Source: Pseudomonadota bacterium
Lineage (GTDB): Bacteria > Pseudomonadota > Alphaproteobacteria > Acetobacterales > Acetobacteraceae
Assembly: GCA_021798915.1 (NCBI GenBank)
Contig: JAJZBM010000012.1
Location: 1 to 64,000, forward strand
Direction: 5' to 3'
DNA: 64,000 nucleotides
Positions 43,905-57,416 of the stretch are shown here, one piece after another. The position numbers and the translations under genes are program-made. Each line of letters begins with the position of its first letter. Positions within the stretch are counted from its first letter, which is position 1. Below the pieces are notes generated by a model, which did no database searches, had not been told where the DNA came from, and saw nothing but the letters and a program-made list of their open reading frames with translations.

Positions 43905-45809
43905 TCAGCTCCGCGCCCGGCCGCGGCGGCGGTGACGGATGAGGCCAAGCCCGATCGCGATCAGCGTCAGGATGGCGGGGACGAGCACGATATCGAAAAA
44001 GCGCAGGGTTTCGGCGAGCGCGTCGATATCCTCCCGGAGCGCTCGCTCGACGCCGCGCAGTTTCTGGCGGGTTTGCACGATTTCCTGATTGGCGGCATCG
44101 ATCGCGGCGCGTTGCTCGGGGGTCAGCACCGCTTGCGCTGCCCCTTGCTGGCCGGAGCCCTCGCGGATACTGGCGAGTTTCTTCTCGGTTTCGTCGAGAT
44201 GTTTCTGCAAATCCTGCTGGGTGCGGCGGAATTGCGCCTCGGCGCGGCGCTGCATGTCATCGACCAGGGTGAAGGGATGATCGCCGGTGCCGCGTGCGCG
44301 AAGACCGATCAGCGCATCGCCGCCGGCCAGAGTGCCGATGAGATTGGCGACGAACGGGCCGTTATCGCTGAACGGCTCGGCATCCTGCTGGCCGAAGAAA
44401 TCCTGCGTGCGGACCCAGAAGCGGTCGGCCAGGATATCGACATCGGCGGCGATGACGATATTGGCCGCGCCCTCGGTATGGTCCTTGAACGGAGGCAGAT
44501 CGGCGGGCGGCTTTTCGCCGTTTTGCGGTGTGGGCGGGCCGGTGAACGCCGATTTCAGCGCTCCATGCAGCCTGGCGACGAGCACCCGCGCGCCACCCTC
44601 GGGTTTGAAACCGGCGAGGATCGCCGCGGGATCGGGGTCCATCCGGAGCTTCTCGGCGGCGATCAGGCCGGAGCGCGGGCTCGACGACAAAAGCGGCGTC
44701 AGCGTGATGTCGGCGCCGGGCTTCTTGGCGAGAAACCCGGGATCGGCGACGGTGATTTGGGTCAGATCGGCGGTCGCCGGATCGTCATGGTTGATGCCGT
44801 CGCGGATATTGAACCAAGGCACGTAATCGGTCACCGTCATGCGGTCGCCGGGGCTCGCGCGCACCCGCCAGGCGCCGGTGAGATCGCCGACCACCTGGTT
44901 CGGATCATAGGCGACCCCCCAGGCATCGAGCAGGCGATGGAGATCGGAGGCGGTATCGGTCTGCGGCATGCCGCCGGGGCCGGGAAGATCGGCTTGCGCG
45001 GCACTTTGCGGATCGACCATCAGCATCAGCCGTCCGCCGCGCATGACGAACTGGTCGATCGCGTATTGCGTCGACTCTGGAAGATGCTGCGCTTGCGCAA
45101 CCAGCAGCACCTGGATCTCGGGATCGATCTTCCAGACAGTGAGCGGGACGGTGCGGATGGCGTAGCTCTGATGGAGCAGCGACATCGCGATCCAGGGCTG
45201 ACCGGCGCGGCCGCGCCCTTGCGCCATCATCATCAAACGCGGATCGCCGTCGATCGGCAGCGACGACATGAGGCCGACCACCGGGCGCGTCGGGTTGGAG
45301 AGTTCATAGACCAGCCGGGTCAGATCATATTCCAGGAAACGCTCGCGCTGCTCCTGGAAAAACGGGATGGCGCGCTCGTCATCGAGCAGATTGGTGCCGA
45401 CCAGGCCGAAGAACACCTGCGCGCCGCTCTGGTCGATCGGCACCGCTTGCAAGCCGAAACTCAGCGCCTTGTCCTCGGCGTCGCTGAAGGGTTCGGGGTC
45501 GTAGCGTTCGACCTTCACCATGCCATGCGCGAGACGGGCATATTCATCGAGCATTTCGCTGATGCGCTGGTGATAGCCGTCATAGGAAGGGGCGCGGGTG
45601 CCGAGATCGCGGGAATAGAACAGGCGGAGGGTGATCGGCTGGCGGAGCCCGGCGAGGATCCGCCGCGTGCCCGGCGATAGCGTGTAGATATGCCCGGCGG
45701 TGAGGTCGATCTGGACATCGGCGAGGCGGGTTTCGGCCACCATGTTGAGCCCGGTGAGGAGGGCGGCGAGGCCGATCAGGCCAAGCAGAGAAACGACAGC
45801 GCGGCGCAT
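43905..45809 (-). CDS. GldG-family ABC transporter auxiliary protein
   Basis: 634 aa. N-terminal helix (residues ~5-25), then LTAGHIYTLSPGTRRILAGLRQPITLRLFYSRDL, the standard start of the ABC_transp_aux (GldG) domain. MRGGRLMLMVDPQSAAQ is near 275. A coiled coil (~540-605, RRAEAQFRRTQQDLQKHLDE) precedes a final helix at ~610-628 and a basic tail. Partner of the adjacent permease and ATPase, with helices at both ends and a periplasmic body. ATG 45809 is two bases past the permease stop; the TTG at 45815 is less likely. Gliding is not implied outside Bacteroidetes. Confidence 0.82.
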   Translation of the reverse strand: MRRAVVSLLGLIGLAALLTGLNMVAETRLADVQIDLTAGHIYTLSPGTRRILAGLRQPITLRLFYSRDLGTRAPSYDGYHQRISEMLDEYARLAHGMVKVERYDPEPFSDAEDKALSFGLQAVPIDQSGAQVFFGLVGTNLLDDERAIPFFQEQRERFLEYDLTRLVYELSNPTRPVVGLMSSLPIDGDPRLMMMAQGRGRAGQPWIAMSLLHQSYAIRTVPLTVWKIDPEIQVLLVAQAQHLPESTQYAIDQFVMRGGRLMLMVDPQSAAQADLPGPGGMPQTDTASDLHRLLDAWGVAYDPNQVVGDLTGAWRVRASPGDRMTVTDYVPWFNIRDGINHDDPATADLTQITVADPGFLAKKPGADITLTPLLSSSPRSGLIAAEKLRMDPDPAAILAGFKPEGGARVLVARLHGALKSAFTGPPTPQNGEKPPADLPPFKDHTEGAANIVIAADVDILADRFWVRTQDFFGQQDAEPFSDNGPFVANLIGTLAGGDALIGLRARGTGDHPFTLVDDMQRRAEAQFRRTQQDLQKHLDETEKKLASIREGSGQQGAAQAVLTPEQRAAIDAANQEIVQTRQKLRGVERALREDIDALAETLRFFDIVLVPAILTLIAIGLGLIRHRRRGRARS

Positions 45810-45811
45810 GC

Positions 45812-46543
45812 TCAATCCGCCTTCCGGTATTCGAGAATAACGGTGTTGGCAACCAGCCAGAACAGGATGAATGACGCGAAATAGATCACGTCGCGGGCGG
45901 TGATCAGGCCGCGCACGAAGGATTGAAAGCGATCGACGATCGAGACCTTGCGGGCGATCGTCGCGAGCACCGGAAGATTGTGGCTCAGAAAATCGGTCAC
46001 CACCGGAAACGCGCTGGCGGCGAAGACGAAGCAGAGCGCAACGGCAAGAACGAAGGCAATGACCTGGCTTTTGGTGAGCGCCGAGACCGCGGCGCCGATC
46101 GCGAGAAAGGCGCCGGCGACCAGGGCGCCGCCGAGATAGCCGGCGGCGATCATGCCGTTATCGGGATGGCCGAGCACGTTCACGGTGATGACGAACGGGA
46201 AGGTGAGGGCGAGCGCGATCACCGTGAACCCCCAGGATGCGAGAAACTTGCCGATCACCGCCTGGCCTTGCGTGACCGGCAGGGTGAGCAGCAATTCGAT
46301 GGTGCCGAGACGGCGCTCCTCGGCCCAGAGCCGCATCGTGATCGCCGGCACCAGAAGCACGAAAACCCAGGGCAGGAATTGGAAGAACGGCAGCAGATCG
46401 GCCTGATCGCGTTCGAAGAACCCGCCCATGCTGAAGGTCAGCGTGCCTTGCAGGACGAGAAAGATGATGATGAACACCCAGGCGACCGGCGTTGCGAAAT
46501 AGCCCGCCAATTCGCGGGCGGCGATGCCGAGGATGGCGCGCAT
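45812..46543 (-). CDS. ABC-2 type permease (GldF-like)
   Basis: 243 aa, six helices. MRAILGIAARELAGYFATPVAWVFIIIFLVLQG and LRLWAEERRLGTIELLLTLPVTQGQAVIGKFLA are the typical ABC-2/GldF N-terminal half. The final helix FASFILFWLVANTVIL precedes a short tail. ATG 46543 lies two bases after the ATPase stop, fixing the start. With the ATPase and GldG-like gene it forms an inner-membrane exporter of unknown substrate. Confidence 0.85.
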   Translation of the reverse strand: MRAILGIAARELAGYFATPVAWVFIIIFLVLQGTLTFSMGGFFERDQADLLPFFQFLPWVFVLLVPAITMRLWAEERRLGTIELLLTLPVTQGQAVIGKFLASWGFTVIALALTFPFVITVNVLGHPDNGMIAAGYLGGALVAGAFLAIGAAVSALTKSQVIAFVLAVALCFVFAASAFPVVTDFLSHNLPVLATIARKVSIVDRFQSFVRGLITARDVIYFASFILFWLVANTVILEYRKAD

Positions 46544-46545
46544 GA

Positions 46546-47283
46546 TCAGGCGGCCTCGGCTTGCGGCTGGGTGATGGCGCGGAACATCTCTTCGAGCTTG
46601 CCCGAGGGGTGGCGGCGGGCGAGTTCGCCCGGAGGAGCATCGGCCACCACATGGCCGGCGGCGATGATGATGGCACGCGAGCACACGGCTTCGACCTCCT
46701 CCAGGATATGGGTGCTGATGACGATCGCCTTGTCCGGTGCCATGCGCGCGATCAGGGTGCGCACTTCGTGTTTCTGGTTGGGATCGAGCCCGTCGGTCGG
46801 CTCGTCGAGAACCAGGACCGGTGGATCGTGGAGCAGCGCCTGGGCGAGACCGACCCGGCGCTTGAAGCCTTTGGAGAGGGTCTCGACCGGCAGATGCCGC
46901 ACCCCTTCGAGGGTTGCGAGCGAGAGCGCCTGATCGACCCGATCGCGCGCCTCGCCGCCGGAGAAGCCGCGGATGCGGGCGGCGAAGCGGAGAAACCCGA
47001 TCACCGTCATCTCGGGATAAACCGGCGCACCCTCGGGCAGGAAGCCGAGTTCGCGCCGCGCCGCGACGGCGTCGTCTTGCACGTCATGGCCGTTGATGCG
47101 GGCGGTGCCGCTGGTCGGGGTCACGAAGCCGGCGAGCATTTTCATCGTCGTCGATTTGCCAGCGCCGTTGGGGCCGAGAAACCCCAGCACCTCGCCACGG
47201 GCAACGGAGAAGGAGATGTCGTCCACGGCGGTGAAGGCGCCGAAGCGCTTGGTCAGCCCCATGATCTCGATCAAGGCGTTCAC
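46546..47283 (-). CDS. ABC transporter ATPase (GldA-like)
   Basis: 245 aa. Walker A GPNGAGKSTT, Q-loop region LGFLPEGAPVYPEMTV, signature LSKGFKRRVGLAQALLHDP (LSxGxxxR variant usual in this family), Walker B VLVLDEPTDGLDP and ISTHILEEVEAVC. GTG 47283 is chosen because GGGGGA lies eight bases upstream and similarity begins with NALIEIMGLTKRFG; an ATG at 47334 is further up. First gene of the ATPase-permease-GldG-DUF4340-Nudix unit. Confidence 0.88.
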   Translation of the reverse strand: MNALIEIMGLTKRFGAFTAVDDISFSVARGEVLGFLGPNGAGKSTTMKMLAGFVTPTSGTARINGHDVQDDAVAARRELGFLPEGAPVYPEMTVIGFLRFAARIRGFSGGEARDRVDQALSLATLEGVRHLPVETLSKGFKRRVGLAQALLHDPPVLVLDEPTDGLDPNQKHEVRTLIARMAPDKAIVISTHILEEVEAVCSRAIIIAAGHVVADAPPGELARRHPSGKLEEMFRAITQPQAEAA

Positions 47284-47744
47284 ACTCTGTTTCCCCCAAC
47301 GGCGATGGCGAGCCGTCCCGTGGGAATAGCGCATCCCCTGGCGAGCGCAAGAGAGGGATTTTTTCCGTCGTGGCGCGGCGGAGGTGAAAAACTCGTTTCT
47401 TTCATGGAAGAATAAAAATTATTTTCACGATAAAATAAAATATAAAACCAATTCAAATGAGGATAAATATAAATAAAATTTGTATAATAATGTAATCTAA
47501 AAATAGAATACCCAATAACATCGACGATATTTTATCTTTTCACGATTTTGTTATTTCTAATTTCGAGAAAAATATTTATAATTTTTAACGATTAAAGCCG
47601 AGTCCGGTTGCCGCGTCTGGCGGCACGATCCCCGGACCATGCCGCCCACCGCGCGGTGTGGGTCTTTCGCGCTCATCCCGACACGGATGCGGGAGGCGGG
47701 CGCGGGAGACGTTGATCCCCACGATGAGCCGAAGGAGAGAAAAT
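47284..47744. promoter_or_regulatory. AT-rich divergent intergenic island
   Basis: 461 bases without a supported gene, between the divergent ABC operon and a lipoprotein gene. Bases 47401-47580 contain only 34 G or C of 180 (19% by hand count), in strong contrast to the neighbours. It has many TATAAT-like and TAAAAT-like hexamers, too many to single out a promoter. It probably holds the promoters for both directions and could be bound by a xenogeneic silencer-type protein. No RNA gene was recognised. Confidence 0.6.
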
Positions 47745-48482
47745 TTGACCCCTCGTTTTTCACGCCCCTGGCGCGCCGCGCTGTTTTCGCTGAGCAGCGT
47801 GCTGGCGCTCGTTTCCTGCGGCGCCCCCTACGCGCCGAAGCCGATCGAAATGTCGCCACCCGATAGCGCGCCCGATGTCACGCAGATTCCCGGAACCGAC
47901 ATCAAAATGTCGGCGTTATTTTATAATAACCGCGACACGCTACACGCCGAATTCAGCGGCAAACATGGGCTCTGGCGTGGTCATGTCGTGGTGACGCAGT
48001 TGACGATCTCGTCCGACGACAAAAACCCGACCGACGTGTTGATCGACTCGGCCTATGTTTCGATCAATCACAAATACTACCCGGCGGTCTCGCCCAAAGA
48101 GGTCTATGACGTCGCCTGGCCGGCGGCCAATCCCCATGCCCCGCTCAAGGAAGACCTGTTCAACGCCGCCGTGGTGGGCTTCACCGTGATGACGCTCGGC
48201 CTCGGCTCGGTGATCTGGGTTTTGCCGACGCCCTTCTCGCAGCCGGCACCCGATAGCACGCCGTTCGGGCGCGATCTCAACTACAAGGCGCTGACCAACA
48301 ACATCACCCTGCAACCGGGCACGTTCCGCAGCGGCTTCCTGTTTTTCCATCTGCCGCAATCGGTCGATATGACCAAGCTCGACGGCGCGCAGATGGTTCT
48401 TCATTTCGTGACAAAAACACCGAACGCGACGCCGCATGAAGTCATCTTCAACGTGCCGGCGATGGCCAAACCGGCTTCCTGA
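47745..48482 (+). CDS. Predicted lipoprotein, unknown function
   Basis: 245 aa from a TTG start at 47745, chosen because AAGGAGAG lies five to six bases upstream. The resulting N-terminus (TPRFSRPWRAALFSLSSVLALVSC) is a proper lipoprotein signal with lipobox LVSC, Cys25. Upstream ATG 47724 overlaps the ribosome site. The mature part has HGLWRGHVVVTQLTISSDD, an internal hydrophobic stretch (AAVVGFTVMTLGLGSVIWVLP, ~141-161) and a beta-rich C-terminus (FRSGFLFFHLPQSVDM). I recognise no family. Confidence 0.7.
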   Translation: MTPRFSRPWRAALFSLSSVLALVSCGAPYAPKPIEMSPPDSAPDVTQIPGTDIKMSALFYNNRDTLHAEFSGKHGLWRGHVVVTQLTISSDDKNPTDVLIDSAYVSINHKYYPAVSPKEVYDVAWPAANPHAPLKEDLFNAAVVGFTVMTLGLGSVIWVLPTPFSQPAPDSTPFGRDLNYKALTNNITLQPGTFRSGFLFFHLPQSVDMTKLDGAQMVLHFVTKTPNATPHEVIFNVPAMAKPAS

Positions 48483-48489
48483 TGCGGGG

Positions 48490-50538
48490 CTAGCCGGCGC
48501 TTCCCGCGTCGCGCCCCCCGAACAGGCGGAGGGCGAGGCGCGCCGCGCGCCCGCGTTCGCCGGCGAGATCGGGATCGCGGGCGAGGAGAACGGCGGCGTC
48601 GCGACAGGCGATGCGAAGCAGCGCCTCGTCGCGCGGCAGGGCGGCGAGGCGAAACCCGGGTTCGCCGGATTGCCGTGTCCCGAGCGCATCGCCCCCGCCG
48701 CGCAGGCGAAAATCGGCATTGGCGATCGCGAACCCGTCCTCGGTGTCGCGGAGCAGCACCAGGCGTTGCTCGGCGGTCCCGCCGACGCCATCGTCATGCA
48801 CGAGCAGGCAATAGCTCGCCGCCGTCCCGCGCCCGATGCGCCCGCGCAACTGGTGAAGCTGCGCCAGGCCAAACCGCTCGGCGTGTTCGACCACCATCAC
48901 CGTCGCGGCCGGGACATCGACCCCGACCTCGACCACCGTGGTCGCGACCAGAAGCGGCCTTGCCCCGCGCGCGAATTCGGCCAGCGCCGCCTCGCGCTCG
49001 GCCGGTTTATGCCGGCCGTGGGCAAGTGCGACCTGGCCGGGAAATCGCGCCGCGAGTCGCGTGAACCGCTCTTCCGCCGCCGCCAGATCGCTCGCCTCGG
49101 TCTCCGCGACCAGCGGGCAAATCCAGTAAATCCGCGCGCCCGCGGCCAGCGCCCGCGCCAGCCCGGCGAGAATCGCGGGAAGCTGGGTCGCGGCATGCAG
49201 GGTGGTCTTGATCGTCTGGCGCCCGGCCGGTTTGCCCGCGAGCCGGCTCACCTCCATCTCGCCCCATTGGGTGAGCAAAAGGGTGCGCGGGATCGGCGTT
49301 GCGGTCATCATCAGAATGTCGGGCCGCTTTCCCTTGGCGCCGAATTCCCCCCGCTGTTCGACGCCGAAGCGATGCTGCTCATCGATCACCGCGAGCGCGA
49401 GATCATGGAAGGTAACCTCGCGCTGGAACAGCGCATGGGTGCCGATCACCAGCGGGATCGCGCCGCTCGCGAGCCCGGCCAGGACGTCGCGACGTTCGGG
49501 CGCCGGGGTCGCGCCGGTGAGGAGCGCGACCGGCACCGGCGCGAGGGCTGCGAACAGGCGGTGGTGCTGGCGCGCCAGGATCTCGGTCGGCACCATCAGT
49601 GCCGCTTGCGTCCCGGCTTCGACGGCGCGGAGCATGGCGAGCAGCGCGATGATCGTCTTGCCGGCGCCGACATCGCCCTGCAACAGCCGCCGCATCGGCC
49701 GTGGCGCCGCGAGATCGGCGTCGATCTCGGCCAGCGCCGCGCGCTGTCCGGCGGTCAGATCATGGCCGAAAGCGGCGAGCGCCCGGGCGCGGAGCTGGCC
49801 ATCGCCGGTCAGCGCGCGGCCCGGCCGCAAGCGGCGCCGGGCGCGAAGGCGGGCGAGCCGGAGCTGATCGGCGAACAACTCGTCATAGGCGAGGCGCTGG
49901 CGGGCGAGTGGGTCGGGTGGCGTCTCCGGCGCCTGCCAGGCGCGGAGGGCGGCGGCGAAGTCCGGCCAGCCACGCCGGCGCCGAAGTTCGGGGTCGATCC
50001 ACTCCGCAAACGCCGGCAGCCGCGCCAGCGCCGCGCCCATCGCCTTGCGGACCTGCCAGGCGGCGAGCCCGGTGGTCAGCGGCCAGACCGGCTCGATCGC
50101 CGGGATCAGCGCGGCGCGGGCGGTCGGGTGCAGATGCTCGGGGTGGACGAAGGCCGGCCGCCCCGCCGACAGCGTCACCGCGCCGGAGATGGCGAGCCAG
50201 GTGCCGGGGGTGAGGCCGGTGATGCGGGCATGGGGATGGAAAAACACCAGCTCGGCGAAGCCGGAGCCGTCGCCGAGGGTTAGCCGCCAGGGCTGGCGCG
50301 CATTTTCCGGCCGCTCCAGACGCACCAGCTCGGCGGTCACGGTGGCGACGCCGCCGGGGCGGAGTTCGGCGAGGCGCGGGCGCGCGCGGCGGTCGATATG
50401 ATGTTCGGGGAGATGCAACAGGAGATCGACCACCCGCGTCCCGCCGATCGCGCGCGCGAGCAGGCGCGCCAGTTTTTCGGCGATGCCAGGGAGATCGGTG
50501 AGCGGCGCGAGGAGCGGGGCGAGGGGGTCGTTGGCCAC
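48490..50538 (-). CDS. recG: ATP-dependent DNA helicase RecG
   Basis: 682 aa. Wedge/OB domain near the N-terminus (LTDLPGIAEKLARLL, VVDLLLHLPEHHIDRR), then SF2 helicase motifs: LLQGDVGAGKTIIALLAML (Walker A), VIDEQHRFGVEQR (motif II), TATPIPRTL (III), ATTVVEVGVDVP and QLRGRIGRG (V/VI). It remodels stalled forks and Holliday junctions. GTG 50538 matches the expected family N-terminus, although the ribosome site is weak. Divergent from sdhE across 43 bases; the recG/sdhE/mfd neighbourhood is conserved in alphaproteobacteria. Confidence 0.93.
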   Translation of the reverse strand: MANDPLAPLLAPLTDLPGIAEKLARLLARAIGGTRVVDLLLHLPEHHIDRRARPRLAELRPGGVATVTAELVRLERPENARQPWRLTLGDGSGFAELVFFHPHARITGLTPGTWLAISGAVTLSAGRPAFVHPEHLHPTARAALIPAIEPVWPLTTGLAAWQVRKAMGAALARLPAFAEWIDPELRRRRGWPDFAAALRAWQAPETPPDPLARQRLAYDELFADQLRLARLRARRRLRPGRALTGDGQLRARALAAFGHDLTAGQRAALAEIDADLAAPRPMRRLLQGDVGAGKTIIALLAMLRAVEAGTQAALMVPTEILARQHHRLFAALAPVPVALLTGATPAPERRDVLAGLASGAIPLVIGTHALFQREVTFHDLALAVIDEQHRFGVEQRGEFGAKGKRPDILMMTATPIPRTLLLTQWGEMEVSRLAGKPAGRQTIKTTLHAATQLPAILAGLARALAAGARIYWICPLVAETEASDLAAAEERFTRLAARFPGQVALAHGRHKPAEREAALAEFARGARPLLVATTVVEVGVDVPAATVMVVEHAERFGLAQLHQLRGRIGRGTAASYCLLVHDDGVGGTAEQRLVLLRDTEDGFAIANADFRLRGGGDALGTRQSGEPGFRLAALPRDEALLRIACRDAAVLLARDPDLAGERGRAARLALRLFGGRDAGSAG

Positions 50539-50581
50539 GGGCTGACAGGTCGCAGGGAGGAAGCTATATGACACGCCATCG

Positions 50582-50881
50582 ATGAGCGATGAAACGCCCC
50601 TTGCCGCGGATCTCGACCGCCGCCGCCGCCGGCTTCTGTTCCGCGCGACCCATCGCGGCACCCATGAGAGCGATCTTCTCATCGGGGGGTTCGTCGGCGC
50701 CCGCCTCGCGCGCCTGACCCTTGCCGAGATCGAGGCGCTGGAGGCCCTGCTCGAAACCCCCGATCCGGTGCTCGCCGACTGGCTCACCGGCCGGCAAGCC
50801 ATCCCCCCCGGGATGGAAACCCCGCTGCTCCGCGCGATGGTGGCGGCCTGCGCCGATCCAACTGGGCGAAACGCCTCATGA
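50582..50881 (+). CDS. sdhE: FAD assembly factor SdhE
   Basis: 99 aa of the Sdh5/SdhE (DUF339) family. RRRRLLFRATHRGTHESDLLIGGF contains the essential RGxxE motif (RGTHE), followed by LTLAEIEALEALLETPDPVLADWL. It promotes covalent FAD attachment to the SdhA flavoprotein. It lies 10 bases before mfd on the same strand. The ribosome site is not evident. The Pro/Gly C-terminus is slightly extended. Confidence 0.88.
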   Translation: MSDETPLAADLDRRRRRLLFRATHRGTHESDLLIGGFVGARLARLTLAEIEALEALLETPDPVLADWLTGRQAIPPGMETPLLRAMVAACADPTGRNAS

Positions 50882-50891
50882 TCGGGAGGAT

Positions 50892-54341
<3,450 letters not shown>

Positions 54342-55709
54342 AGGGGCCGATCAGCCGGGCGCAGCCGCGCCGCTGCCCGCTCGGCGCTCGGGACGAATAG
54401 CCAGATGACCGCGACCCCGGCCAGCCCGACCAGGCCGGTGAGCAGGAACGAGGCGCGATAGCCGCCGGCATATTCCACCGCGAAGCCAGTGACGGCGGGG
54501 GCGATCATGCCGGAAATATTGCTCAGGAAATGGACGAACCCGCCGACCGCGCCGACCCGCTGCGGCGGCACCAGCTCCTGCGTCATCGCCCAGCACGCCT
54601 GGGGGGCGGCCATCAGGAACAGGATGGCGAGCGTGATGACGGCGACCGCCAGGCCCGGTGTCGCGGCAAAACCGGTCGCCAGCACGGCGAGGGCAGCGAT
54701 GCCGAGCCCGCCCATCGCGACCAATTTGCGTGCCCAGAGCCCGTTGCCGCTCCGCCGGAGCAGCCAGTCCGAGATCACGCCGCCCAAAACATAGCCGGCA
54801 GCGCCGCCGATCCAGGGTACCGAGCTTGCGAGACTCATCGCCGCGAGGCTGAAATGCTGCGCCGCGACGAGATAGGAGGGGAGCCAGGAGAGAAAGAAAT
54901 AGATCACGTAATTGGCGGCGAACAGGCCCGCGGCAACGGCGAGGACGCTAGGACGCAAGAGCGCAGCGCCAAGCCGCGCGCTGCTATCCGCTTCGAGCGG
55001 GATATGGTTTGCGCGGCTTGCGCTGATCCGCGCCAGCTCCACCGATGAGACGCGCGGATGCATCCGTGGCAGATCGCGCATGATCACGAGCCAGGCGATC
55101 AGCCAGAGAATGCCGAGCAGAGCGATGACGACGAAGCTCACCCGCCAGCCGAAAGTCACCGCGACGAGCCCGACCACCGGCCCGGCGAGCGCGGTGCCGA
55201 GCGGCTGGCCGGCAAAGGTCGCGCCGATCATGCTCGCGGTTTCCTCGCGCGGGAACCAGTTGCAGACCGTCTTGTTGGTGGTCGCGCACATCGGCCCCTC
55301 GCCGACGCCGAAGGCGACGCGCGTCGCGAACAGCGAGAAAAACCCGACCGTGGCCGCGGTCAGGCCGCAAAACAATGACCACACCACCATCGCCCCGGCA
55401 TAGACGCGGCGCGGGCCGAAGCGGTCGGCGAGATGGCCGCCGATGAAACAGAAGATCGCGTAGCCGAAGAAGAAGCTCGAAAAAATCTCGCCGAGCTGAT
55501 GCGGCGAGAGCGCCAAATCCCGGGTGACCAGCGGCGCGACGATGGCGAGCGCGGCGCGATCCATGTAGTTGATCATGCCGGCGGCGAATAACAGCCCGGC
55601 GATGACGAAGCGAAAGCGGTTTCGCATCTTCTGCTCCTCCCGAAGCTTCTTTTTTCTGCCGCCAGCAGAGCAAGAAGCGGGAGGGCATGACAAGTGAAAA
55701 CGCCGCGCC

Positions 55710-57299
55710 TTACCCTTGCGCGAGCGCCGCCGACCACGGCGATTGCACGTCGCTGATGCCGGTGCGGGTGCCATCGGCCCTGGCCTCGATCAGGTTCGGG
55801 CACGCGAAATTGATCGGCAGAACGGCGTGCTCGACGATCTCGACCGGCCCCGCCTCAGCGAGCGCCGCCAGCACCGCCGCCGGCAGACGGCGATCGGCAT
55901 GCACCGTCTCGGCATCCGAGACGTCGATCCGCGGGTGATGCGCCGCCTCGGCGGGCGTCATCGCGAAATCGGTGACGAAGGCGAGCATCTGCAACACCGC
56001 CGCCATGATCCGCCGCCCGCCCGAGCCGCCGGCGGCGAATGCCGGCCGATCGCCGTCACGGATGATCACCGGGCACATATTGGTGAGCGGCCGCTTGCCC
56101 GGGGCGATCGAATTGGGCTGGCCGGGGCGGGGGTCGAACCACATCACGCCGTTGTTCATGAGAATCCCGGTGCCCGGCAGCACGACACGCGAACCCATGG
56201 AGGAGAGCAGGGTGCTGGTCATCGCCACCATCCCGCCGGCCTCGTCGCACACGGTGAGATGGGTGGTGCAGCTTTCGGCGCTGCCTTCCTGCGCGATCTG
56301 CGGCGGCTCACCTTCGCCGAGCCCGGCGAGACGCTCGGCATAGCCGGCACGGAGCGCGCTCGCCAAAGCCGCGAACCAGGCCGCATCCGGTCGCGCCCCG
56401 TGCGGTGCCGCGTCGAGCCGGGCGAGGACGCGGGCGAGCGTCGGCGCTGCGGTGAGGCCGCCGGCGAGTTGCCAGGCGCGGCCGTGATAGGCGACCTCCA
56501 TCGCCGGCAGCACCCGCGCCGCGGTTGCGGCGAGATCGGCGGCCGAGAGCACCCCGCCCATCGCCGCGATATCGGCGGCGATCACACGGGCGATTTCGCC
56601 GTGATAGAAATCCTCCGCCCCGGCGCGTTGCAGACGCTCCAGGGTCTCGGCAAGGCGGCCGAGCGGGAGGAATCCCGGCGTGCCCTGATAGGGCGCGACC
56701 GGCGGCAGGCCATCATGAAGGTAGATCCGTGCGCTCTCGGGGTAGCGCCGCAGGATCGCCGCGGCATTGGCGATTTTCAGCGTCGTGAACCAATCCGCCG
56801 GCAGGCCGCGCCGGGCGAGTGCCACCGCCGGGGCGATGATTTCGGCGAACGGCAAGCGTCCCCAGCGCTTTTGCATCAAGGCATAGCCGGCGACGGTGGA
56901 CGGAATGGCGAAGGAGAGCGGGCCGTGGATATTGGCGTCTCCGACCACTTCCGGCCAGGCGAAGAGATCCTGCTTCATTCGCCCGGTGAGCGGGAAATGG
57001 CTGGGATCGAGTGACGCTGGGGCGCGCGGGCCGAAATCCACCACTTCCGCCCGCTTGGCGCCGGCCGGATGGACGAGGGCGAAGCCGATGCCGCCGAGGC
57101 CGGAGTTCCATGGCTCGACGACCGCGAGCGCGAAGCCGGTGGCAACGGCGGCATCGACGGCGTTGCCGCCGGCCTCCAGAATGGCGAGCCCCGCTTCCGC
57201 TGCCGCCTTGGCCTGGGCGACGACGATGCCGCGCCGGCCGCTGGCATGTGGCTTGGTGACCTGCCAATTCTGGCTGACGAAGGGGGGCAATTCGGCCAT
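55710..57299 (-). CDS. ggt: Gamma-glutamyltransferase family protein
   Basis: 529 aa Ntn hydrolase. ILEAGGNAVDAAVATGFALAVVEPWNSGLGG is the family start. The autoprocessing site gives the nucleophile Thr345 in SCTTHLTVCD. SMGSRVVLPGTGILMNNGVMWFDP, PGKRPLTNMCPVI and GGSGGRRIM follow. No signal peptide is visible, unlike E. coli Ggt, so it may be a cytoplasmic acylase-like or GGT relative. ATG 57299 follows GAGGAG. It is upstream of the MFS gene (82 bases) on the same strand; uptake plus hydrolysis of a gamma-glutamyl or related compound is an inference. Confidence 0.85.
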   Translation of the reverse strand: MAELPPFVSQNWQVTKPHASGRRGIVVAQAKAAAEAGLAILEAGGNAVDAAVATGFALAVVEPWNSGLGGIGFALVHPAGAKRAEVVDFGPRAPASLDPSHFPLTGRMKQDLFAWPEVVGDANIHGPLSFAIPSTVAGYALMQKRWGRLPFAEIIAPAVALARRGLPADWFTTLKIANAAAILRRYPESARIYLHDGLPPVAPYQGTPGFLPLGRLAETLERLQRAGAEDFYHGEIARVIAADIAAMGGVLSAADLAATAARVLPAMEVAYHGRAWQLAGGLTAAPTLARVLARLDAAPHGARPDAAWFAALASALRAGYAERLAGLGEGEPPQIAQEGSAESCTTHLTVCDEAGGMVAMTSTLLSSMGSRVVLPGTGILMNNGVMWFDPRPGQPNSIAPGKRPLTNMCPVIIRDGDRPAFAAGGSGGRRIMAAVLQMLAFVTDFAMTPAEAAHHPRIDVSDAETVHADRRLPAAVLAALAEAGPVEIVEHAVLPINFACPNLIEARADGTRTGISDVQSPWSAALAQG

Positions 57300-57416
57300 C
57301 GCGTGTCTCCTCGGCATTTCCTGGGCCAAGTCTACGCCGCTGACGGGGAAAAGGAATCGTTCTTTTTTGAAGTGGCGGTGCCGCAGGCACGGCCACCAGG
57401 GCTAAAAGTCTTTTTG

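Noticed and set aside
43905-47283. Gliding-motility function for the Gld-like genes
   Set aside because: GldA/F/G homologues are widespread as generic ABC exporters, and no other gliding genes are present.
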